A DNA stretch of 64,000 nt from Saccharopolyspora hordei (lineage in GTDB: Bacteria; Actinomycetota; Actinomycetes; Mycobacteriales; Pseudonocardiaceae), in NCBI RefSeq assembly GCF_013410345.1, contig NZ_JACCFJ010000001.1:3757001-3821000 (forward strand), given 5' to 3'. Made by a program: the position numbers and the translations under genes. This document shows, piece by piece, positions 25,894 to 34,179 of the stretch. Under the pieces are notes generated by a model, which was not told the DNA's origin, made no database searches, and saw only the letters and a program-made list of their open reading frames with translations. Position 1 is the stretch's first letter; every line of letters begins with the position of its first letter.

Positions 25894-26568
25894 GTGTCTG
25901 CAAAGCTGGTACGCATCGGCGGCATCGCCGCCTTCGTGCTGGGCGCGTCGTTCAGCCTGACACCACTGGCCGCCGGTGCGGCACCTGCGCCAGCGGCGCC
26001 GGTGCTCGCGGTCGACCAGGACCAAGACGGGGACAGCGACCCAGACGGCGAGGATGGCCCGGACAGCCAGGGCAGCAACGGCATCGACGGGGACCACGAC
26101 GGCCAGGACCACGGCCAGTGCGGCCCGGACGGCTGCGTGAAGCCACCGCACTGCAAGCCGAACTGCCCGCCTCCGAAGCCGATCTGCAAGCCGAACGAGT
26201 GCCCGAAGCCGAAGCCGCCGGTCGTCGTCCCGCCGGTCGTCCCGCCGGTCGCGCCGCCGCCGGCCGTCGCCCCGCCGGTCGCGCCGCCACCGGCCGTCGC
26301 GCCCCAGCCGGAGGCTCCACAGGAGCAGCCGCAGGTGAGCCCGACGCAGGTCGCGCCGACCCAGGCGCCGCAAGCCAGGCCGCAGGTCCAGCAGCCGCAG
26401 GTCCAGCAGCGGCCCGTGGGTGGTGTGCAGGCCGGCGGTGGTGCCATGGCTCAGGAGCGCACCGACACCACCGGTCCGATGCTGGCTCTGGGGGGCCTCG
26501 CGGCCACCGCGGTGGCCGCTGGGGGTGCCTACCTGCACCGGCGTCGGCACGCCGAGCAGCGCGACTGA
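25894..26568 (+). CDS. Secreted proline-rich surface protein, probable sortase substrate
   Basis: 224 aa. Order: signal peptide (IAAFVLGASFSLTPLAAGAA), an Asp-rich stretch with DQDQDGDSDPDGEDG resembling calcium-binding repeats, a four-Cys segment (QCGPDGCVKPPHCKPNC), a Pro/Val/Ala repeat block (PPVAPPPAVA twice), a Gln/Pro region, then DTTGP, a hydrophobic helix LALGGLAATAVAAGGAYL and RRRH. The last three elements form a cell-wall sorting signal with a TTG-P core instead of LPxTG. A class F sortase gene follows. GTG start with a near-perfect AAAGGAGG. Cell-surface anchored by inference. Confidence 0.75.
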   Translation: MSAKLVRIGGIAAFVLGASFSLTPLAAGAAPAPAAPVLAVDQDQDGDSDPDGEDGPDSQGSNGIDGDHDGQDHGQCGPDGCVKPPHCKPNCPPPKPICKPNECPKPKPPVVVPPVVPPVAPPPAVAPPVAPPPAVAPQPEAPQEQPQVSPTQVAPTQAPQARPQVQQPQVQQRPVGGVQAGGGAMAQERTDTTGPMLALGGLAATAVAAGGAYLHRRRHAEQRD

Positions 26569-26575
26569 TCCGAGC

Positions 26576-26617
26576 GAACCGGTGGTGCGGGCCCGCGAGG
26601 GCGCGCACCACCGGTTC
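26576..26617. terminator. Hairpin between surface protein and sortase genes
   Basis: Perfect 14-bp stem GAACCGGTGGTGCG / CGCACCACCGGTTC with a 14-base loop, starting eight bases after the stop. It may terminate or attenuate transcription into the sortase gene, setting substrate above sortase levels. Confidence 0.75.
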
Positions 26618-26646
26618 GTGTGACGACCGACCGGTGGAGGTGCGTC

Positions 26647-27234
26647 GTGCGAACCGTGCTCCTGGTGCTGTGGTCCGCTGTGCTCATGACCGTCGTGGTG
26701 GCGGCCGACACCCGTCCGGTGGATGCGCGCTCCGCTCCGCCCCCGGCGGCCACCCACGCCGTCGAGGCCGCCGGCCCGGTCCCGGGCGACCCGCGCCCGC
26801 GAGCCATCCGCATCCCCAGCATCCCCGTCGAGTCGACCCTCGTGCCGCTCGGACTCAACCCCGACGGCACGGCCGAAGTGCCGCCGGTCGAGGACGCCGA
26901 GCAGGCGGGGTGGTACCGGCTCGGCCCGGGCGCCGGTGAGGTCGGCCCCTTCGTGGTGCTGGGCCACGTCGACTCCCACACCGAGGCGGGCGTGTTCTAC
27001 CGGTTGCGCGACCTGCGTCCTGGCGACCGGGTCGAGGTGGACCGGGTGGACGGTTCGCGGGTCACCTACGTGGTGGACCGCGTGGAGACCGCCCCGAAGG
27101 ACCACTTCCCCACCGAGGCCGTCTACGGCGACGTGCCGAGACCCGAGATCCGGCTGATCACCTGCGGCGGCGCCTTCGACGAGGACGCGCGCAGCTACGA
27201 GGACAACGTGATCGTCTACGGCCACCTCCGGTGA
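26647..27234 (+). CDS. srtF: Class F sortase
   Basis: 195 aa sortase with an N-terminal signal anchor (TVLLVLWSAVLMTVVVA) and a periplasm-side/extracellular catalytic domain. His107 in VLGHVDSHTEAGVFYRL, Cys173 in LITCGGAFD and the likely Arg182 in ARSYEDNVIVYGHL form the transpeptidase triad. The length and the PRAIRIPSIPVESTLVPLGL start are typical of the class F group of actinobacteria. It should cleave a sorting motif and attach the protein to peptidoglycan; the preceding gene is the obvious substrate candidate. GTG at 26647 has GGAGG seven bases upstream. Confidence 0.9.
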   Translation: MRTVLLVLWSAVLMTVVVAADTRPVDARSAPPPAATHAVEAAGPVPGDPRPRAIRIPSIPVESTLVPLGLNPDGTAEVPPVEDAEQAGWYRLGPGAGEVGPFVVLGHVDSHTEAGVFYRLRDLRPGDRVEVDRVDGSRVTYVVDRVETAPKDHFPTEAVYGDVPRPEIRLITCGGAFDEDARSYEDNVIVYGHLR

Positions 27235-27508
27235 GGCGGCGGTCCGGCGTGGACGCACCCTTGCGCCGCCGGCACCCGGGACGCCACGATGGCGTGACGG
27301 GTCGCCGGACCCCGGAGGCACGGTGACCGGTCCGGGATCGCCGGGCTGGGCCACCACCGGGGGACGCGGCGCGTCGCGGTCCCCGGGCCCGTCCGATGTG
27401 GACGTGGGACGGACCTGACGCCGGGACCGCACTCGCGGGCCCGGTCCCTGCGCCAGCAGTGCCCGGAACCGCGCGAGGTGGGACGGGGAGAACGCCTGGG
27501 AGCACCGC

Positions 27509-28300
27509 ATGTCCGGTCCGGAGCACGCCGTGCTGGTCGACCTGCGCGCCGAGAGCGAGGAGCTCGACGCCCTCGTCGCGGCGCTGGACGCCGACCAGTG
27601 GCGCACGCCGACGCCGGCCGAGGGCTGGACGATCGCGCACCAGATCGCCCACCTCGCCTGGACCGACGAGCGAGCGCACCGTGCGGCGACCGACCCCGAG
27701 CGGTTCCGGGCGGAGCAGCCCGCCGACGCCGAGCGCCTCGCAGCGCTGGTCGACGAGGCGGCCGCTGCGGGAGCCCGGCTGGCTCCGCCGGAGCTGCTGG
27801 AGCGGTGGCGCGCCGGGCGCGCGGACCTGCTGCACGCCCTCACCACGGCTCCCGCCGGAGCGCGCGTGCCGTGGTACGGCCCGCCCATGAAGGTCCCGTC
27901 CCTGGCCACCGCCCGGATCATGGAGACCTGGGCGCACGGTCAGGACGTGGTCGACGCGCTCGGCCTGGAGCGCGCCCCGACCCGTCGGCTGCGGCACGTC
28001 GCCCACATCGGCGTCCGCACGATGGGTTTCGCGTTCTCGCTGCACGACCTGCCCGTGCCGACCGAGCCGGTGCGGGTGGAGCTGACCGCGCCGGACGGCG
28101 AGCTGTGGACCTGGGGCCCGCCGGACGCGGCGGACCGGGTGAGCGGGCCGGCGCTGGACTTCTGCCTGCTCGTCACCCAGCGCCGCCACCGCGACGACCT
28201 GGCGGTCACCGCCACCGGGCGCACCGCCGAGCAGTGGCTGCCCATCGCGCAGGCCTTCGCGGGCCGCCCCGGTCCCGGACGGCCGAGCCGGGTCGCCTGA
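27509..28300 (+). CDS. Maleylpyruvate isomerase/TIGR03084-type DinB-fold protein
   Basis: 263 aa. The N-terminal half is a DinB-like four-helix bundle with the metal-site His residues in TIAHQIAHLAWTDERA and in METWAHGQDVVDAL, the pattern of mycothiol-dependent maleylpyruvate isomerase relatives and of the TIGR03084 group. The C-terminal half (RHVAHIGVRTMGFAF ... GPALDFCLLVTQRRH) is the companion domain of these proteins. Likely a metal-dependent, thiol-cofactor-using enzyme in the cytoplasm; substrate unknown. ATG with GGGAG upstream. Monocistronic. Confidence 0.85.
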   Translation: MSGPEHAVLVDLRAESEELDALVAALDADQWRTPTPAEGWTIAHQIAHLAWTDERAHRAATDPERFRAEQPADAERLAALVDEAAAAGARLAPPELLERWRAGRADLLHALTTAPAGARVPWYGPPMKVPSLATARIMETWAHGQDVVDALGLERAPTRRLRHVAHIGVRTMGFAFSLHDLPVPTEPVRVELTAPDGELWTWGPPDAADRVSGPALDFCLLVTQRRHRDDLAVTATGRTAEQWLPIAQAFAGRPGPGRPSRVA

Positions 28301-28451
28301 GGTCCGCCGCGGGCGGTGAGAGGTACCGCACGATCGCAGGATCGTCCCGTTCGTCCGGAACCAACCGGCTCCGCGGTCCGTTGCTGATCTTGAGCGGTCC
28401 CGGTCGCGGACCGCTCGACGAGGCGACACGGCGAGGAAGGGAACGCCAGGG

Positions 28452-29351
28452 ATGGTCTTCAAGAAGCTCCTGGGCGCGCTCGGGATCGGTGCCCCATCGG
28501 TGGACACGGTGCTCCACCAGCCCACCGCGCACCCGGGAGCGGCGCTCACCGGGGAAGTCCGCATCACCGCGGGCAAGCAGGACATCACCGTCGAGCACGT
28601 CGCGCTGCGCTTCGCCGCGCACGTCGAGACCGTCGACGGCCCGGTGGCCGTCGAGTTCCACCGCGCCGAGGTGTCCGGGCCCCGCCGGCTGAGCGGCGGG
28701 CAGCAGGACGTGGTGCCGTTCGAGGTGGTCCTGCCGTGGACAACGCCGATCAGCACCGTCCACGGCATGGTCCTGGACGGCGTCACCCTCGGCGTGCACA
28801 CCGAGCTGGGCATCACGGGGAACTCGGACGCGACCGACCTCGACCCGCTGGCCGTCGAGCCGCTGCCCGCGCAGTTGGCCGTCCTGGACGCGCTCGGGCA
28901 GCTCGGCCTGCAGTTCCACGGCACCGGGGTGCGCCCCGGCGGGGAGCAGGAACCGCCGACCGTCCAGGAGATCGAGTTCTTCCCGCCGCCGCAGTTCGCC
29001 GGGCGGCTCAACGACGTCTGGCTCGCCTTCACCGCGGACGCCGACGGGCTCGGCGTGGTGCTGGAGGCCGACAAGCGCAGCGGGATCCCCACGCCGGGCG
29101 GGGACGACCTCGGCCGCTTCCGGGTCGGCCACGGGGAGACCTCGTCCACCGACTGGATCGGGCGCGTCCAGGACTGGCTGGAGCAGGTCGCCGAGCGGCG
29201 CGCGGGACTCGGCACCGCGCACGGCCACCTCGACGGTCGCGGAGGCTCCGGGATCGGTGGTGCGGTCGCCGGTGCTGCGCTCGGGGCGGGGGCCGGCCTC
29301 CTCGGCGGCATGGTCCTCGGCGAGGTGCTGGACGAGGACGACGAGTTCTGA
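28452..29351 (+). CDS. spo0M: Sporulation-control protein Spo0M-like
   Basis: 299 aa arrestin-fold protein. It begins VFKKLLGALGIGAPSVDTVL and includes HPGAALTGEVRI, HVALRFAAHVE and FEVVLPWTTPISTVHG, the hallmark order of Spo0M. Bacillus Spo0M affects entry into sporulation and the cytoskeleton; the actinobacterial role is unproven. The last 45 residues are a Gly/Ala-rich tail (GIGGAVAGAALGAGAGLLGGMVLG) resembling a short membrane-associating zipper. ATG at 28452 preceded by GAGGAAGGGA. A hairpin follows the gene. Confidence 0.88.
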   Translation: MVFKKLLGALGIGAPSVDTVLHQPTAHPGAALTGEVRITAGKQDITVEHVALRFAAHVETVDGPVAVEFHRAEVSGPRRLSGGQQDVVPFEVVLPWTTPISTVHGMVLDGVTLGVHTELGITGNSDATDLDPLAVEPLPAQLAVLDALGQLGLQFHGTGVRPGGEQEPPTVQEIEFFPPPQFAGRLNDVWLAFTADADGLGVVLEADKRSGIPTPGGDDLGRFRVGHGETSSTDWIGRVQDWLEQVAERRAGLGTAHGHLDGRGGSGIGGAVAGAALGAGAGLLGGMVLGEVLDEDDEF

Positions 29352-29361
29352 CCACCGCGCG

Positions 29362-29384
29362 CAGCGGGTGCCGCGCACCCGCTG
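29362..29384. terminator. Hairpin after spo0M-like gene
   Basis: Nine-bp stem CAGCGGGTG / CACCCGCTG, five-base loop, 11 bases after the stop. Modest strength. Confidence 0.55.
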
Positions 29385-29489
29385 TGCGTTGCGTGACACT
29401 CCGGTCGCCGTGCGCGGCGAGCACCGCAGCCGAACGCTAAGTTGATCACCGATCCCCTCCGTCGAGCACAGTCCTGCCAGGAGCTTTCG

Positions 29490-30293
29490 GTGAACACGCG
29501 TCAACGGGTCCGCCTGCTGGTCGACGCACCGGCGTTCCAGCGAGTCATCATCGCGGTCATCCTCGTCAACGCGCTGGCCCTCGGCTGCGAGACCTCACCG
29601 ACGCTCATGGCCCACCACGGCTGGCTGCTGCACGCGGTGGACCGGGCCGCGCTCGCGGTGTTCACGGTGGAGATCGCCGCGCGGCTCTACGCCCACGGCT
29701 GGCGGTTCTTCCGCGACCCGTGGAACTGCTTCGACGCCGTCATCGTCGGGGTCTCGCTGCTGCCCACGACCGGGACGTTCGGCGTCCTGCGGGCCCTGCG
29801 GGTGCTGCGCGTGCTGCGCCTGATCTCCGCGGTCCCCAACATGCGGCGCGTGGTCGGCGCGCTGCTGACGGCGGTGCCCGGGATGGCCTCGATCGCCGCG
29901 CTGCTCGTGCTCATCCTCTACGTGGGGTCGGTCATCGGCACCAAGCTGTTCGGCCACATCGCCCCGGAGTACTTCGGCGACCTCGGCGACTCGCTGTTCA
30001 CCCTGTTCCAGGTGATGACCGGGGAGGCCTGGTCGGAGGTGGCGCGCAGCGTCATGGAGGACGAGCCGCTGGCCTGGGTCTTCTTCGTCGCCTACATCGC
30101 GGTCACCACGTTCACCGTGCTGAACCTGTTCATCGCGGTCGCCGTGTCCGCGATGGAGTCGCAGATCAGCGAGGAACGCGACGACAGCGCGGAGACCGTC
30201 CAGCAGCTGCTCGGCGAGGTGCGCGGGCTGCGGGCCGAACTGCGCGAGCTCCGCGCCGAGGTCGGGGGCGCACCGACCTCGGTGCGCCCCTGA
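29490..30293 (+). CDS. Bacterial voltage-gated sodium-channel family (NavBac) ion channel
   Basis: 267 aa six-helix ion channel. S1-S3 are hydrophobic. S4 carries regularly spaced arginines in LRALRVLRVLRLIS (Arg101, 104, 107, 110). The pore helix and filter read TLFQVMTGEAWSE (residues 171-183), aligning with TLESWS of NaChBac-type channels with the Glu kept. S6 is FFVAYIAVTTFTVLNLFIAVAV. The C-terminal coiled coil (VQQLLGEVRGLRAELRELRAEV) fits the tetramerisation bundle of these channels. GTG start with AGGAG six bases upstream. Plasma-membrane sodium or cation entry. Confidence 0.88.
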   Translation: MNTRQRVRLLVDAPAFQRVIIAVILVNALALGCETSPTLMAHHGWLLHAVDRAALAVFTVEIAARLYAHGWRFFRDPWNCFDAVIVGVSLLPTTGTFGVLRALRVLRVLRLISAVPNMRRVVGALLTAVPGMASIAALLVLILYVGSVIGTKLFGHIAPEYFGDLGDSLFTLFQVMTGEAWSEVARSVMEDEPLAWVFFVAYIAVTTFTVLNLFIAVAVSAMESQISEERDDSAETVQQLLGEVRGLRAELRELRAEVGGAPTSVRP

Positions 30294-30303
30294 CCTCTCC
30301 GTC

Positions 30304-31995
30304 CTACGGGACCTGGGTGATCCGGTCGGCCGGCGGCGGCGCGAGGTCCGGGTGGGCGCCCAGGTAGTCGATGAACGCGTCCAGGTCCACCGGACCGCCG
30401 ACGACGTCGGTGCCCTCGGTGAACCCGGTGAACCCGTCGCCTCCGGCGGCCAGGAAGTTGTTCACCGTCACCCGGTAGCTGGCGCCCGGGTCGACCGGCT
30501 GCCCGTCGATGGTGATCTCGGTGACCTTCGACCCGACCGGCGCGGAGGCGGAGTAGGTGAAGTGCAGGTTCGCCGACACCTGCAGCATCCGCGTCTCCTC
30601 CCCCGACCACTGCTGTTCCAGCACGGCCTTCAGCTGCGCGCCGGTCAGCGTGAGGGTCTGCGTCACGTTGCCGAACGGCTGGACCGAGTACGCCTCGCCG
30701 TAGGTGACCACCCCGTCGCCCTCACCGGCCGGCGAGGAGGCGTGCACCAGGCCCGCGCGGATGCCACCCGAGTTGGTCATCGCGACCTGCGCGCCACCGG
30801 CCGCGGTCGCCGCCAGCTGCGCGTCGGCGACCACGTCACCGAGCGGGGACTCGCCGGACGGCGCGCCCTGGCGCGGCAGGTCGGCGGTGATGGTGCCGAC
30901 GGCGCGGTTGGCGATCGGCGCGACCTCCTCGGTGGCTTCGTCGACCAGCTGCTGCACGGCGGGGTCCGGGGGCACGTCGCGGGTGACGACGCGGTTGTGC
31001 GCCTCGGTCGCTGAGCGGACCACGTCCTTGCTGACGCGGTCGATGGTCAGGTCGGCCACCGTCAGCAGCCGGCCGAAGGACGCGCCCTGCAGCACGGCGC
31101 GCGGGTTGCCCGCCGGGTCCTCGACCACGCAGTTGTACTGCTGGTGGCTGTGCCCGGTGAAGATGACGTCCACCTTCGGCGAGGCGTGCCGTGCGATCTC
31201 CGAGGCCGGGCCGGGCGTGACGGCGCACTCGTCGGGGCCGCCGCCCTCGGTTTCGTCACCCTGGTGCACCAGCACGACCTGCGCCTTGACCCCGGCGCGG
31301 TCGAGCAGGTCGGCGGTGCGGTCGATCGCCTCGACCTCGTCGCCGAACGCCAGTCCCCGCACGGCTTCCGGGGTGACCAGCGAGGGCAGGTCCTGCAGCG
31401 TCACCCCGATGATGCCGATCGGCACGCCCTGGACGCGCTCGACGGTGTAGGGCAGCAGCGCGGGGCGGCCGTCCTCGAAGGTGACGTTGGCGCCGAGGTA
31501 CGGGAAGCCCGCACCGTCGTAGGGTTCGCGGAACTGGCAGCCGTCCTCGGGGTGGCACCCACCGGACTGGATGCGCTGCAGCTCGGCGTAGCCCTCGTCG
31601 AACTCGTGGTTGCCGACGACGGCCGCGGAAACGTCGAGCTGGTCGAGGAACTCGATGGTGGGCTCGTCGTGGAACAGCGCCGAGTTCACCGGCGAGGCAC
31701 CGATGTTGTCGCCCACCGAGAGCACCAGCGAGTGGTCCGCCTCGCTGCGCGCCTGCGCCACGTGGGTGGCCAGGTAGGCCGCACCACCGGCCTCGACCGT
31801 GGTGCCGTCGGGCAGGGTCACCTCCCCCGAGGAACCCGCGGGCGGGTCCAGGTTGCCGTGCAGGTCGTTGAACGCGATCAACCGGACCTCCACGGTGGCG
31901 GGCGCCGCGCCCACCGGTGTCCCCGACAGCGCCGCGGTCACCAGCACCGCTGTCCCCAACGCCGCTGCGCAGCGGCCGAACCGACCTGGTCGCAC
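30304..31995 (-). CDS. Secreted 5'-nucleotidase (UshA-like metallophosphoesterase)
   Basis: 563 aa with a Sec signal peptide (CAAALGTAVLVTAALSGTPVGA). The metallophosphatase domain shows FNDLHGNLD, VGDNIGASP, VVGNHEFDEG and TGHSHQQYNC; these contain the two-metal ligands. The C-terminal 5_nucleotid_C domain has GESPLGDVVADAQ, TNSGGIRAGL and NNFLAAGGDGFTGF. It should dephosphorylate extracellular nucleotides and yield nucleosides plus phosphate. GTG at 31995 has GGAGGAGAGCA upstream. Stop lies 10 bp from the channel gene on the opposite strand. Confidence 0.92.
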   Translation of the reverse strand: MRPGRFGRCAAALGTAVLVTAALSGTPVGAAPATVEVRLIAFNDLHGNLDPPAGSSGEVTLPDGTTVEAGGAAYLATHVAQARSEADHSLVLSVGDNIGASPVNSALFHDEPTIEFLDQLDVSAAVVGNHEFDEGYAELQRIQSGGCHPEDGCQFREPYDGAGFPYLGANVTFEDGRPALLPYTVERVQGVPIGIIGVTLQDLPSLVTPEAVRGLAFGDEVEAIDRTADLLDRAGVKAQVVLVHQGDETEGGGPDECAVTPGPASEIARHASPKVDVIFTGHSHQQYNCVVEDPAGNPRAVLQGASFGRLLTVADLTIDRVSKDVVRSATEAHNRVVTRDVPPDPAVQQLVDEATEEVAPIANRAVGTITADLPRQGAPSGESPLGDVVADAQLAATAAGGAQVAMTNSGGIRAGLVHASSPAGEGDGVVTYGEAYSVQPFGNVTQTLTLTGAQLKAVLEQQWSGEETRMLQVSANLHFTYSASAPVGSKVTEITIDGQPVDPGASYRVTVNNFLAAGGDGFTGFTEGTDVVGGPVDLDAFIDYLGAHPDLAPPPADRITQVP

Positions 31996-32148
31996 TGCTC
32001 TCCTCCATCCCCGTGCTGATCGGACGACACGAGATCTTGCCCGGTGCGGGCGGCGCGATCCAGCAGTTCTGCCGGTTCGGCGGGAACCCGCCCCTCGCCG
32101 CCGGAGCGTGGTGCGTCCCGGGTGGCGGGCCGGGTCCACCGAGGACGG

Positions 32149-34032
32149 TCAGCCGCGGCGTCCGCCGAGGTGCTCGGCCAGGTGCCGCTCGATCGCCCGG
32201 TGCAGCCGGACCCGGTCCTCGGGACCGCGGCTGCCGTCGGTGCTGACCTGCTCGACCGGCACGCCGCGCGCCCGCAGGCGTTCCACGACGGTGTCGGACT
32301 CGACCTCGTCGGCCGACCGGACGAGCAGCAGCGGGGAGCGGATCCGGTCGAGCATGGTGATCGGCGAGCGGGCCAGCAGGTCGGCTTCCTGCTCGGGGTC
32401 CGCGGGGTCGCCGACGTAGCGGAACCAGCTGTGGGCCAGCGCGGGCCGGGTGAACGGCGGCGAGGTGCGCAGGAAGTGCGCCAGGTCCAGCAGTCCCCCG
32501 CGGGCGACCGCCGCGGCGAAGCGGTCCGGGCTGAGCGCGGCGCCGACCAGCGCCGCGTGGCCGGCGTAGGGGTCCTCGTCCCCGACGAGGGCGACCCGGC
32601 TCGGGTCGGCGTGGCCCTGCGCCACCGCCCAGTCGAGCGCGTCGAGGAGGTCGTCGTGCACCTTCCCGGCGAACTCGCCGATCGCGGCGGTGGTGTACCG
32701 CTTGCCGCAGCCGGTGGAACCGCGGACGTTCACCTGCAGCACCGCGTACCCGCGGTTGGCCAGGAACTGCACCGTCGGGTGGTAGCCCCACGAGTCGTGG
32801 GACCACGGGCCGCCGTGCACCAGCAGCACCAGCGGCCCGGTCGCGCCGTCGACCGGCAGGGTCAGGAACGCGTGCAGCGGCAGTCCGTCGCGGGCCGGGA
32901 AGCGCACCGCCGACATCGGGGCCAACTGCGCCGGGTCCAGCTGCGGGTGCGCCCGGAACAGCAGCCGGCTCTCCCCCGTGCTGTGGTCGTAGAACCAGGT
33001 CGCACCGGGTTCGCGGTCGTGGACGAAGGAAGCGACCCAGCGCTGCTCGGTCTCGTCCGAGGACACCTCGTCCAGCACGCCGTCGGAGAGCGCGGACAGC
33101 GCGGCGTGCACCTCGGCGAAGTGCGGGTCCAGGACCTCGATGTGGGGGCGGTCCCCGGTGAAGCGGGCCGCGATGACCGCACCGGTCCGCCGGCTGGTGA
33201 ACACGGTGGGCGGCCGCGCGCCCGGAGCCGCCAGCCCGGCGGTGCACAGGCTGCGCCCCGCCACCGCGGCGACCGTGGTCTCCGCACCGGAACGCCGGTC
33301 GATGCGGACCAGCCGGAGGTCGTCCGAGTCCTGGTAGTCGCCGACGAGCAACCCGGTGCCGTCGGGCGTCACCCGCTGCAGCGGCGGACCCAGCGGGTGT
33401 TCCGGCCCGCCGACGCGCCACAGCAGGCGCCTCCGGCCGCCGGGGTCGATCGCGGAGAACTCCCAGGTGCCGTCCTCGGTCAGCGCCGCGTGGAAGGCGG
33501 GTTCACCGCGCCCGTCGAGCAGCACGGTGCCGCCCGGCTCGGGCCGGCTCTGGTGCGGTGTCCGCTCGCCGGTCGCGACGTCGACCCGGACGGCGTCGAT
33601 GGACGCGGGGCGCTGGTTCATCCAGACCAGCACGCTGCCGGCCCCCGGTCTCGTCGGGTCGACGGCGAACACGCGCTGCCCCGGCGGCAGCGGGGTCAGG
33701 TCGACCGCCGGTGCACCCGGTGCGTCCAGGTCGACCCGGAACAGGTGCCAGTCCTCCTCGCCGTCGGTGGCGTGCAGGTACAGCAGCCAGCGCGGGTCAT
33801 CGGTCCACCAGTGGTGCTCGACACCGCGCCGGTCGTCGTGCGTGAGGCACACCGCGTCCTCGTGCCCCTCGTCGACCCGGCGCACCCACAGGTTGAGCTT
33901 GCCGCGCTCCGGAGCCAGGTAGGCGATCCTCGCACCGTCCGGCGAGAGCGAGGCACGGGAGAACGCAGGGTCGGCGAAGAACTCCTCGGCCCCGACCAGC
34001 GTCGAGGCCCCCCGGTCCGGTGCTGCGGTCAT
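32149..34032 (-). CDS. Prolyl oligopeptidase (S9) family protein with lost catalytic triad
   Basis: 627 aa, an N-terminal beta-propeller (GARIAYLAPERGKLNLWVRR, HHWWTDDPRWLLYLHATDG) followed by an alpha/beta-hydrolase domain (LVLLVHGGPWSHDSWGYHPTVQFLANRGYAVLQVN quoted in part, NVRGSTGCGKRY). Where S9 members have GGSYGGYAAL, this protein has GDEDPYAGHAAL, so the nucleophile Ser is gone. The Asp loop is shortened to RSADEVESD, and the terminal DEGHGF is replaced by DGSRGP. It therefore looks like a pseudoenzyme. Reading frame is intact. ATG with GGAGA upstream. Cytoplasmic, role unknown. Confidence 0.85.
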   Translation of the reverse strand: MTAAPDRGASTLVGAEEFFADPAFSRASLSPDGARIAYLAPERGKLNLWVRRVDEGHEDAVCLTHDDRRGVEHHWWTDDPRWLLYLHATDGEEDWHLFRVDLDAPGAPAVDLTPLPPGQRVFAVDPTRPGAGSVLVWMNQRPASIDAVRVDVATGERTPHQSRPEPGGTVLLDGRGEPAFHAALTEDGTWEFSAIDPGGRRRLLWRVGGPEHPLGPPLQRVTPDGTGLLVGDYQDSDDLRLVRIDRRSGAETTVAAVAGRSLCTAGLAAPGARPPTVFTSRRTGAVIAARFTGDRPHIEVLDPHFAEVHAALSALSDGVLDEVSSDETEQRWVASFVHDREPGATWFYDHSTGESRLLFRAHPQLDPAQLAPMSAVRFPARDGLPLHAFLTLPVDGATGPLVLLVHGGPWSHDSWGYHPTVQFLANRGYAVLQVNVRGSTGCGKRYTTAAIGEFAGKVHDDLLDALDWAVAQGHADPSRVALVGDEDPYAGHAALVGAALSPDRFAAAVARGGLLDLAHFLRTSPPFTRPALAHSWFRYVGDPADPEQEADLLARSPITMLDRIRSPLLLVRSADEVESDTVVERLRARGVPVEQVSTDGSRGPEDRVRLHRAIERHLAEHLGGRRG

Positions 34033-34179
34033 CCAGTTCTCCGATCGGGCTCCCAGCGAGAGGAGTGCGCGCGGCGTCCAGCACGGGCTCGCCGGGGCGC
34101 AGGTTCGATGCAACACCGCGCCGGCGGTGCGCGGTCAGCCGCCGTTCGGTTGATGCACGCGCCGACGGCTCCGCGCAGT

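Noticed and set aside
25646-25903. 85-codon minus-strand frame in the AT-rich region
   Set aside because: No RBS, no homologous pattern, and it overlaps the obvious RBS and start of the proline-rich protein gene.
26200-26320. Possible CRISPR or tandem repeat in the GCC/CCG-rich stretch
   Set aside because: It is the codon-level consequence of Pro-Pro-Val-Ala repeats in a protein, with no spacers.
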